Shown here: positions 1 through 5,661 of the stretch, piece by piece
Layout: every line of letters begins with the position of its first letter
How positions within the stretch are numbered: position 1 is the stretch's first letter
DNA from: Hydrogenothermaceae bacterium
GTDB lineage: Bacteria > Aquificota > Aquificia > Aquificales > Hydrogenothermaceae
Direction of reading: 5' to 3'
DNA length: 6,067 nucleotides
Assembly: GCA_026984355.1 (NCBI GenBank)
Contig: JALSSG010000272.1
Span: 1 to 6,067, forward strand
Notes under the pieces: model-generated
Told to the model about the DNA's origin: nothing
Seen by the model: the letters and a program-made list of their open reading frames with translations, nothing else
The model's database searches: none
Program-made: the position numbers and the translations under genes

Positions 1-1945
1 ATCTGGTGAAGATGTTTCTATATATTATTCAACAGATGCATTTGTAAAAACTCTTATAAAAGATGAAGACTTTATCGTAGATGAGAAAAATAAAACAGCT
101 GTTCTTACAGAAAAAGGTATAGAAAAGGCAGAAAAATACTTTGGACTTGATAACCTGTTTGATCCAAAAAATATAGAGATATTACACGCTATAAATCAGT
201 CTTTAAGAGCCAACTATCTATTTCATAGAGATGTTGATTATGTTGTTAAAGATGGACAGGTAATAATAGTTGATGAGTTTACAGGAAGACTAATGCCTGG
301 AAGAAGATGGTCTGACGGTCTTCATCAAGCTATAGAAGCTAAAGAAGGTGTAAAGATAGAAGCAGAAAACCAGACATTAGCTTCTATTACATTCCAAAAC
401 TACTTTAGAATGTATAAGAAACTTGCAGGTATGACAGGAACTGCAGAAACAGAAGCTACAGAATTTAAAGAGATTTATAATCTTGATGTTCTTGTTATTC
501 CAACAAATAAACCAGTAATCAGGAAAGACTATCCTGATGTTATATACAAAACAAAAAATGCCAAATTTAAACATGTAGTAGAGGAAATAGAGGAGCTACA
601 TAAAAAAGGAAGACCAGTATTAGTAGGAACTGCCTCAATAGAAACATCTGAGTACCTATCAAGCTTGCTTAAAAAAAGAGGAATTAAACACCACGTTTTG
701 AACGCAAAACATCATGAAAAAGAAGCAGAAATAATCGCACAGGCTGGAAGAGTTGGAGCAGTAACAATAGCTACAAATATGGCAGGTAGAGGAACAGATA
801 TCCTTCTTGGTGGAAACCCTGAGTTTTTAGCTAAAGAGATACTTAAGAAAAAAGGGCTTACCCCAGAAGAAGCCACAGAAGAACAGTATAGAGAAGCTCT
901 AAAAGAGGCTCAAAAAATAACGGCAGAAGAAAAGAAAAAAGTTATAGAATTAGGTGGCCTTGCAGTAATAGGAACAGAAAGGCATGAAAGTAGAAGAATA
1001 GATAACCAGCTTAGAGGTAGAGCAGGTAGGCAAGGAGACCCAGGAAGCTCTAAATTTTATCTGTCTCTTGAAGATGACCTTTTAAGATTATTTGGAGGAG
1101 ATAAATTAAAAAATCTTATGGACAAGATGAACATACCAGATGATGAACCAATAGAAAGTGGAATGGTATCTAAAGCTATAGAAAATGCACAAAAAAGGGT
1201 AGAAGGTCAGAACTTCCAGATAAGAAAAAGACTGCTTGAGTTTGATGATGTTATGAACAAACAGAGATTAGTAGTTTATTCCCTTAGAAGAGACATACTT
1301 GAAGGAGCAAACCTTGAAGGAGATATAAAACAATGGCTTGAAGAAATAGCACTTAACTTTATAGATAAATATGCTCCAGCAGATGAATATCAAGAAAAAT
1401 GGGATTTAAAAGAACTTAAACTAAGCTTTAAAGAATGGCTTGGTGTAGATATTGATATTCCAGAAGATAAAGAATGGGATAGAAAAGAGTTAGAGGAACA
1501 TATACTAAAACAGCTTGAAGATTACTATAAACAAAAAGAAGAAAAAGTAGGCTCATCTGTAATGAGAGAATTTGAAAGATATATCACCCTTCAAGTGCTT
1601 GATAATCTATGGAAAGAACACTTACATTTATTAGATAGATTAAGAGAGAGTGTTTCATTAAGAGGTTATGCCCAAAGAGACCCATTAGTTGAGTATAAGA
1701 AAGAGTCTTTCCAGCTATTTGAAGATATGATGTATAAGCTAAAGTACAATACCCTTGAATATCTTTATAAAGTAAATATAGTATCTGAAGAAGAAGTTCA
1801 GCAGGAACAAAAGAGACAGCAAGAAGAGGCTGAAAAACTACTTCAGGAGGCTACAACAAACTTAGATGAGCCAAAAGCTAAGAAAAAGAAAAAAGTTATT
1901 AAGTATAAAAACAGGTTAGAACGAAGGAAGAAAAAGAGAAAGTAA
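1..1945 (+). CDS. secA: Protein translocase ATPase SecA, C-terminal 647 residues (5' end outside window)
   Basis: SecA is the cytosolic ATPase that drives preproteins through the SecYEG channel. The frame is open from base 2, so the first ATG at 293 is internal, not the start. Fragment residues 1-80 belong to the preprotein cross-linking domain. The linker back into the first nucleotide-binding fold follows, with the hallmarks VDEFTGR (about 90-96), GRRWSDGLHQA and MTGTAETEATEF (144-155). The second nucleotide-binding fold carries VLVGTASIE, TNMAGRGTDI (258-267, motif V) and GTERHESRRIDNQLRGRAGRQG (about 324-345, motif VI with arginine finger). The scaffold helix and two-helix finger region include LDNLWKEHL and LRGYAQRDP. 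About 230-330 N-terminal residues, including Walker A and B, lie upstream of the window. Two oddities stand out: a roughly 40-residue insertion after GTDILLGG, and a lysine/arginine-rich tail in place of the usual cysteine zinc motif. The stop overlaps the ATG of the next gene. Identity is certain. Confidence 0.98.
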   Translation, partial: SGEDVSIYYSTDAFVKTLIKDEDFIVDEKNKTAVLTEKGIEKAEKYFGLDNLFDPKNIEILHAINQSLRANYLFHRDVDYVVKDGQVIIVDEFTGRLMPGRRWSDGLHQAIEAKEGVKIEAENQTLASITFQNYFRMYKKLAGMTGTAETEATEFKEIYNLDVLVIPTNKPVIRKDYPDVIYKTKNAKFKHVVEEIEELHKKGRPVLVGTASIETSEYLSSLLKKRGIKHHVLNAKHHEKEAEIIAQAGRVGAVTIATNMAGRGTDILLGGNPEFLAKEILKKKGLTPEEATEEQYREALKEAQKITAEEKKKVIELGGLAVIGTERHESRRIDNQLRGRAGRQGDPGSSKFYLSLEDDLLRLFGGDKLKNLMDKMNIPDDEPIESGMVSKAIENAQKRVEGQNFQIRKRLLEFDDVMNKQRLVVYSLRRDILEGANLEGDIKQWLEEIALNFIDKYAPADEYQEKWDLKELKLSFKEWLGVDIDIPEDKEWDRKELEEHILKQLEDYYKQKEEKVGSSVMREFERYITLQVLDNLWKEHLHLLDRLRESVSLRGYAQRDPLVEYKKESFQLFEDMMYKLKYNTLEYLYKVNIVSEEEVQQEQKRQQEEAEKLLQEATTNLDEPKAKKKKKVIKYKNRLERRKKKRK

Positions 1946-2721
1946 TGATAAATGTTGAGAGTTTTGACTTTAAAGCCTCATATTTTGAGTATTTAGACTT
2001 TAATAAACAAAGCTGTGCTTTTCCAAATCCTGTAGATATATGGATAAACGGACACAGGCTAATAGATGTTTTTGTACAGATATTACCTCCAAAAAAATCA
2101 AAAGATAATCCCTATAGAACATTTGCTCCTTTTTCTGCCGAAGTTTATAAAGAAAATCTATCTAAAGAAGGAGAAAACATACCTATATTTTTTAGAACCT
2201 GTAATGAAGAAAAAGAACTAAAGAAGAATCTAACTATAGACATAAAAATAACTACAGATAAAGTTATCTGGAAAAACTGGAGATATGCTGATACTCATAT
2301 CCAGCTTCCATCATTTGAGTTTGATAGAGAAACCTATGAGAAATCTTTAAAGAAGTTAGATAATTTTTTACACAGAAAAACAAAAGAACTGATTACATAT
2401 ATTCCTGTTGATGATGCCCTGTGGTTGTTTTTATCTGCAAAAAATTTTGCTATGGAAATTGATAACATGAACAGGTACAGAAGGGTTAAGCTAAATTCTG
2501 CACCACTAAATTTAGATGTAGATGAATATGGAGAAGTGGTATTTTGTGAATGGGATTTGGCAACATTTGAAAAATATCCAGGTGAAGTAATAGAAAAAGA
2601 AATAAAGTACCTATTTAATGAATGTGGTATATGGATACCTGGAAAATATAGATTAGGAGATTTTGAAGGAAACTTCTGGAGTATCAATTATCTTTTAATA
2701 GATATGATGAAAAATCCATAA
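1945..2721 (+). CDS. Hypothetical protein (258 aa) translationally coupled to secA
   Basis: I do not recognise a family. The protein is rich in aromatic residues (seven tryptophans, at 33, 109, 112, 160, 203, 230 and 245) and has four scattered cysteines (24, 86, 201, 227) that form no zinc motif. I see no signal peptide, no hydrophobic membrane segment and no nucleotide-binding loop, so it is probably a soluble cytosolic protein. The alternating pattern in the N-terminal half (for example residues 29-48 and 96-110) suggests beta strands; a charged helical stretch lies near 128-150. The ATG shares its A with the secA stop (TAATG). There is no Shine-Dalgarno at normal spacing: the nearest AAGGA lies about 16 bases upstream. 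Translation therefore probably depends on ribosomes finishing secA. Codon use matches the neighbours, which argues for a real gene. A role connected with secretion is possible from position alone, but nothing in the sequence shows it. Confidence 0.85.
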   Translation: MINVESFDFKASYFEYLDFNKQSCAFPNPVDIWINGHRLIDVFVQILPPKKSKDNPYRTFAPFSAEVYKENLSKEGENIPIFFRTCNEEKELKKNLTIDIKITTDKVIWKNWRYADTHIQLPSFEFDRETYEKSLKKLDNFLHRKTKELITYIPVDDALWLFLSAKNFAMEIDNMNRYRRVKLNSAPLNLDVDEYGEVVFCEWDLATFEKYPGEVIEKEIKYLFNECGIWIPGKYRLGDFEGNFWSINYLLIDMMKNP

Positions 2722-2727
2722 AAATTT

Positions 2728-2756
2728 TTTTTCTATCTTCTACTCCAATGTATAAT
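2728..2756 (+). promoter_or_regulatory. Possible sigma-70 type promoter for leuB-queC
   Basis: TATAAT, a perfect -10 match, lies at 2751-2756 in the 76-base gap between the unknown gene and leuB. The -35 position at 17-base spacing (2728-2733, TTTTTC) is a poor match. A second weak -10-like TATAAA occurs at 2774-2779. In DNA this AT-rich, chance matches are frequent, so this is only the best candidate. If it is real, transcription would start near 2763 and give leuB a short leader of about 35 bases, too short for a riboswitch or attenuator. Confidence 0.35.
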
Positions 2757-2785
2757 ATCAATAGCAAATTCTGTATAAATAATTT

Positions 2786-2790
2786 GGAGG
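2786..2790 (+). promoter_or_regulatory. Shine-Dalgarno of leuB (GGAGG)
   Basis: GGAGG ends seven bases before the ATG at 2798. This is near-ideal spacing and fixes the leuB start. It contrasts with the gene just upstream, which has no such site. Confidence 0.85.
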
Positions 2791-2797
2791 AAAGTTT

Positions 2798-3880
2798 ATG
2801 AAAAAAAGCTGTAAGATAGCAGTTTTGCCCGGTGATGGTATCGGTCCAGAGATAATGAAATCAGCTTTAAAAGTCTTAGAAGCTATATCTGAGAAATATG
2901 GAATACAGTTTGAGTTTAAAGAGGCTCTTGTAGGTGGTGCAGCTATTGATGAAACGGGAGACCCTTTACCTGAAGAAACATTAAAACTTTGTAAAGAAAG
3001 TGATGCTATTTTATTTGGTGCTGTAGGTGGTGAAAAATGGGATAATTTACCTACAGATAAAAGACCAGAAAAAGGTCTTTTGAGAATTAGAAAAGAATTA
3101 GATTTATTTGCAAACTTAAGACCTGCAAAAGCTTATAATGCTCTTTTAGATTCTTCTCCTTTAAAAAACAGCATAATCAAAGGAGTAGACCTCCTTGTTC
3201 TAAGAGAACTTACTGGTGGAATATATTTTGGAGAACCAAGAGGCATAGAAGAGAAAAACGGAGAGAGAGTTGGCTATAACACTATGATTTATTATGAACA
3301 CGAAATAAAAAGAATTGGAAAACTCGCTTTTGAACTTGCAAGAAGTAGAAGAAAGAAGGTAACAAGTGTAGATAAAGCTAATGTTCTTGAAGTAAGTGCT
3401 CTATGGAGAGAAGTTATAACAGAAGTTCATAACGACTATGCTGATGTAGAACTTGAGCATATGTATGTAGACAATTGTGCAATGCAACTGATTAGAAGAC
3501 CAAAAGATTTTGATGTTATAGTAACTGGGAACATGTTTGGAGATATCATATCTGATGAAGCAGGAGCATTAACAGGAAGTTTGGGAATGTTGCCTTCTGC
3601 AAGTATAGGAGAAAGGTATGCGTTTTATGAACCTATTCATGGTTCAGCTCCAGATATAGCAGGGAAAGGAATAGCTAATCCAGTAGCTATGATATTATCA
3701 GCAGCAATGATGTTAGAAATAACCTGTAAATTACCAGAAGCTGCAAGAGATATAGAAGAAGCTGTAGATAAAGCTTTAGAAGAAGGTTATAGAACTACAG
3801 ATATATGGTCTCCAGGAACTAAGAAGGTGTCTACTGAAGAAATGACAGAAGTGATTATAAATCATATAAAACAGTCTTGA
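2798..3880 (+). CDS. leuB: 3-isopropylmalate dehydrogenase, NAD-dependent (leucine biosynthesis)
   Basis: LeuB oxidatively decarboxylates (2R,3S)-3-isopropylmalate to 2-oxoisocaproate with NAD, the step before the final transamination to leucine. The 360 residues match the usual bacterial length (about 350-370). Visible family motifs are GDGIGPEI (12-19), the substrate-binding run from R98 to FANLRP with R108, then R136 in LRELTGG and Y143 in GGIYFGEPRG. The catalytic lysine is K193 in VDKANVLE. The metal-binding aspartates are D225, D249 and D253 (TGNMFGDIISDEAG). HGSAPDIAGKGIANP (281-295) is the dinucleotide loop; its Asp-Ile pair (286-287) corresponds to the pair linked with NAD rather than NADP preference in Thermus LeuB. 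R98 and Y143, in the positions expected for LeuB, argue against isocitrate or homoisocitrate dehydrogenase. The start is fixed by GGAGG seven bases upstream. queC follows after 53 bases and is probably cotranscribed. The enzyme appears complete. Confidence 0.97.
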   Translation: MKKSCKIAVLPGDGIGPEIMKSALKVLEAISEKYGIQFEFKEALVGGAAIDETGDPLPEETLKLCKESDAILFGAVGGEKWDNLPTDKRPEKGLLRIRKELDLFANLRPAKAYNALLDSSPLKNSIIKGVDLLVLRELTGGIYFGEPRGIEEKNGERVGYNTMIYYEHEIKRIGKLAFELARSRRKKVTSVDKANVLEVSALWREVITEVHNDYADVELEHMYVDNCAMQLIRRPKDFDVIVTGNMFGDIISDEAGALTGSLGMLPSASIGERYAFYEPIHGSAPDIAGKGIANPVAMILSAAMMLEITCKLPEAARDIEEAVDKALEEGYRTTDIWSPGTKKVSTEEMTEVIINHIKQS

Positions 3881-3923
3881 AAAAAACCTTTTTAAGTTTA
3901 AATTTCTTTGCAAAAAGTTTTTT

Positions 3924-3930
3924 AGGTAAG
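3924..3930 (+). promoter_or_regulatory. Shine-Dalgarno-like site supporting the queC start at 3934
   Basis: AGGTAAG lies directly before the ATG at 3934, with the AGG seven bases from the start. It is a moderate match to the anti-Shine-Dalgarno. It favours this ATG over the in-frame TTG at 3877, which overlaps the leuB stop. Confidence 0.55.
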
Positions 3931-3933
3931 AAG

Positions 3934-4602
3934 ATGAAAAAAAATATAATTGTGCTTGTTTCAGGTGGCATGGATAGTGCCACCCTTTTGTGGCTTGCAA
4001 AAAAAGAGTTTGATGAAGTTTATGCTATATCTTTTAATTATGGTCAAAAACACAGTGTAGAGCTTGATTTTGCTAAAGAGCTTGTTAGATTAGCTAAGGT
4101 AAAACAGCATTTTGTAGTAGATATACCTCATCTAAAAGGTATAAAAGGAAGTGCTTTAACAGATTCTTCTGTAGAAGTTCCTTCAGAGAGTTATCCAGAT
4201 GAACCACCAATTACTACTGTTCCTATGAGAAATCTAAATTTTCTTTCAATAGCTGCTTCTTTTGCAGATGTGTATGAGATAGAAAATATAGGTATTGGCA
4301 TTCATTCTGTTGATTCTCCCTATCCAGATTGTAGAGCAGAATTTGCATCATCAGTAGAAGCTGCAATAAATTCAAGCTCAATTATGGTAGCCAAGAAAAA
4401 AAATAGGATTAGAGTCTATACTCCGTTTTTAGGTATGACAAAAACTGATGTTTTAAAGCTTGGTCTGGAGCTTGGTGTTCCTTATGAAAAAACTTATTCC
4501 TGTTATAAAGGAACTTTACCACCTTGTGGTGAATGTGCAACCTGCCAGCAAAGACAGGAAGCATTTGAAAGTTTAGGTTTAAAAGACCCTTTATTCAGAT
4601 AG
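3934..4602 (+). CDS. queC: 7-cyano-7-deazaguanine synthase QueC
   Basis: QueC converts 7-carboxy-7-deazaguanine to preQ0 with ATP and ammonia, feeding queuosine synthesis for tRNA wobble position 34. With the ATG at 3934 the protein has 222 residues, normal for the family. It begins with the beta strand that leads into the PP-loop SGGMDS (10-15), which binds ATP. Further family features are FNYGQKHSVEL (34-44), VPMRN (96-100) and the conserved YPDCR (130-134). A C-terminal zinc site has four cysteines (C190, then C198, C201 and C204 in CGECATC), followed by RQEAF. The frame also extends 19 codons upstream to a TTG at 3877, but the resulting Lys/Phe-rich extension has no family counterpart that I know, so the ATG is preferred. 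The gene follows leuB on the same strand by 53 bases. Its last 12 bases overlap the 3' end of an oppositely oriented small gene. No preQ1 riboswitch is possible in so short a gap. All catalytic and zinc residues are present. Confidence 0.95.
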   Translation: MKKNIIVLVSGGMDSATLLWLAKKEFDEVYAISFNYGQKHSVELDFAKELVRLAKVKQHFVVDIPHLKGIKGSALTDSSVEVPSESYPDEPPITTVPMRNLNFLSIAASFADVYEIENIGIGIHSVDSPYPDCRAEFASSVEAAINSSSIMVAKKKNRIRVYTPFLGMTKTDVLKLGLELGVPYEKTYSCYKGTLPPCGECATCQQRQEAFESLGLKDPLFR

Positions 4603-4779
4603 TTCTGTAATTTCGTCTGGTTCTTCTTGTAAAATTTCTATTATTCTATTTGCTTCTCTTGTATTTAACTGGTCTAAACCTTTTCCAAACTTAGCTTTTA
4701 CAAAAGCTTCAAGCTCTTCTATAAGGACTCCATTTAGTTGGCAAAGTTGTTTTATGTGATTTTTTTGCATTGGTGTCAT
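4591..4779 (-). CDS. Small helical protein of unknown function (62 aa), coupled to leuS'
   Basis: This is a complete 62-residue protein with a strong ribosome site (AAGGAG, six bases before the ATG). It starts eleven bases after the leuS' stop, so it is very probably translated from the same mRNA. It appears fully helical: a helix with Q-x-x-H-I-x-x-L at the N-terminus, a second around EELEAFVKAKFGKGLDQL (22-39), a third with NTREANRIIEILQE (39-52), and an acidic tail. The order of a glutamine-led first helix, an EL...FGK helix and an L-N/T-x-x-E-A-x-x-I-I-x-x-L helix resembles, from memory, short modules at the C-termini of some phage-type recombination and annealing proteins. That resemblance is weak and I assign no function. 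ATG 4768-4770 is a less likely alternative start. The last 12 bases overlap queC on the other strand. The ribosome site and the plausible helical pattern support a real gene. Confidence 0.75.
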   Translation of the reverse strand: MTPMQKNHIKQLCQLNGVLIEELEAFVKAKFGKGLDQLNTREANRIIEILQEEPDEITELSE

Positions 4780-4785
4780 TTTTAT

Positions 4786-4791
4786 CTCCTT
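4786..4791 (-). promoter_or_regulatory. Shine-Dalgarno of the 62-aa gene, abutting the leuS' stop
   Basis: On the minus strand the leuS' stop TAA (4793-4791) runs directly into AGGAG (4790-4786), six bases before the ATG at 4779. The strong match is the main evidence that the small gene is expressed. The contact with the stop codon suggests coupled translation. Confidence 0.8.
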
Positions 4792-5657
4792 TATCCTTTA
4801 ACTACAATATTTAAAATTTTTCCTTTTATAAAAATAGTTTTTAGAATCTGTTTTCCTTCTGTCCATTTTTTTACATTTTCATTATTTAAGGCTGTCTGTA
4901 TAACCATTTGTTCATCTGCATTAGCTGGAACTACTATTTTTGCCCTAACTTTTCCATTTATCTGTACAGGAATTTCCTTTGTTTCTTCAACTAAAGCTTC
5001 TTTATCTGGTTGTGGAAAAGGATAATTGATAGTAAAACCTTCTTTTCCAATTAAATTCCATAACTTATCAGCTATAAATGGTGTAAAGGGTGAAAGCATA
5101 AGAATAAGATTTTCAAAGGCTTCCTTTAGAATTTTTGGATTTTTACTTTTGTATGTATAAAGTTCATTAACCAGCTCCATAATTGATGCTATAGCAGTGT
5201 TAAACTGGTAGTTTTTCATTATATCGTTGTTTACTTTTTCTATAGTCTGGTGAAGTTTTCTTCTTAATTTTTTATCTTCTTCTGACAGGTTTTTAAAATC
5301 TTCTTTTGAATAGGAAACATCCTTAATAAGCTCTATGTTAGATACTATTAAGTTCCATACTCTTTTTAAAAATCTATGAGCTCCTTCAATTCCTGCATCA
5401 GTCCAGTCAAAGTTATTTTCTGGTGGAGCTGCAAATAAGATATACAGTCTTACTGTGTCTGCTCCATATTTTTCTATCATTTCATCTGGGTCTACTGTAT
5501 TGTGTTTTGACTTTGACATTTTATCGGATTTGCCATATTCTTCTTCTAATTTTGACAGAATATCTTTAGGTAAACCTAATTTTTCAAACAACAGTTTTGC
5601 GTTATCATTTAAAGTTAAGTGATGTTCTTCTAAAAATTCCTTTAATGTTTTACTCAT
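4791..5657 (-). CDS. leuS': Leucyl-tRNA synthetase, beta subunit of a split enzyme
   Basis: This is the C-terminal third of leucyl-tRNA synthetase as a separate polypeptide. With an alpha subunit it attaches leucine to tRNA-Leu in the cytoplasm. The 288 residues carry the catalytic KMSKS loop (46-50, in SDKMSKSKHN), then DPDEMIEKYGADTVRLYILFAAPPENNFDWTD (57-87). The helical anticodon-binding domain follows, with RFLKRVWNL (95-103) and LSPFTPFIADKLW (188-200). The tRNA-contacting C-terminal domain holds VQINGKVRAKI (231-241) and ends in a strand rich in Ile and Val. The HIGH motif and the CP1 editing domain are absent and would be in the alpha subunit. This is a natural split, not a truncation: the ATG has a good AAGGTG site five bases upstream, a different gene lies four bases before it, and the length matches the Aquifex aeolicus beta subunit (about 289 residues, from memory). 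The alpha gene is not in this window. The gene sits between an FN3-domain protein and a 62-residue protein in a tightly spaced operon. Confidence 0.95.
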   Translation of the reverse strand: MSKTLKEFLEEHHLTLNDNAKLLFEKLGLPKDILSKLEEEYGKSDKMSKSKHNTVDPDEMIEKYGADTVRLYILFAAPPENNFDWTDAGIEGAHRFLKRVWNLIVSNIELIKDVSYSKEDFKNLSEEDKKLRRKLHQTIEKVNNDIMKNYQFNTAIASIMELVNELYTYKSKNPKILKEAFENLILMLSPFTPFIADKLWNLIGKEGFTINYPFPQPDKEALVEETKEIPVQINGKVRAKIVVPANADEQMVIQTALNNENVKKWTEGKQILKTIFIKGKILNIVVKG

Positions 5658-5661
5658 TTTT

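Noticed and set aside
377..574. 65-codon open frame on the minus strand inside secA
   Set aside because: It lies wholly antisense to a strongly conserved SecA region. Its Cys/Phe/Ile-rich composition is characteristic of an antisense frame.
2334..2687. 117-codon open frame on the minus strand inside the unknown 258-aa gene
   Set aside because: It is a shadow frame: serine/phenylalanine-rich composition typical of an antisense frame of an AT-rich gene, no ribosome site and no family resemblance.
2721..2735. Rho-independent terminator after the unknown gene (A-run followed by T-run)
   Set aside because: The AAAAATTTTTTTT run has no GC-containing stem and no loop, so it cannot form a proper terminator hairpin.
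3884..3927. Hairpin in the leuB-queC gap that might mask the queC ribosome site (ACCT pairing with AGGT)
   Set aside because: Only four bases pair at the base of the structure. The rest is mismatched A/T runs expected by chance in this composition.
3776..4000. 74-codon open frame on the minus strand across the leuB-queC junction
   Set aside because: It is antisense to the conserved ends of two clear genes, and its composition is low in complexity and rich in Phe, Ser and Leu.
4738..5025. 95-codon open frame on the plus strand, hydrophobic, resembling a small membrane protein
   Set aside because: It is antisense to leuS' and the 62-aa gene. The apparent hydrophobic segments come from Lys/Glu/Asn codons read backwards, and there is no ribosome site.
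4791..5657. leuS' as a truncated or frameshifted pseudogene of full-length leuS
   Set aside because: It has its own ATG and a good ribosome site, intact domains through the C-terminus, a length matching the known beta subunit, and an unrelated gene immediately upstream on the same strand.
2798..5657. A functional leucine cluster formed by leuB and the leucyl-tRNA synthetase subunit
   Set aside because: They are on opposite strands in separate operons with queC between, and no other leu genes or leucine-responsive leader are seen. The proximity is probably chance.
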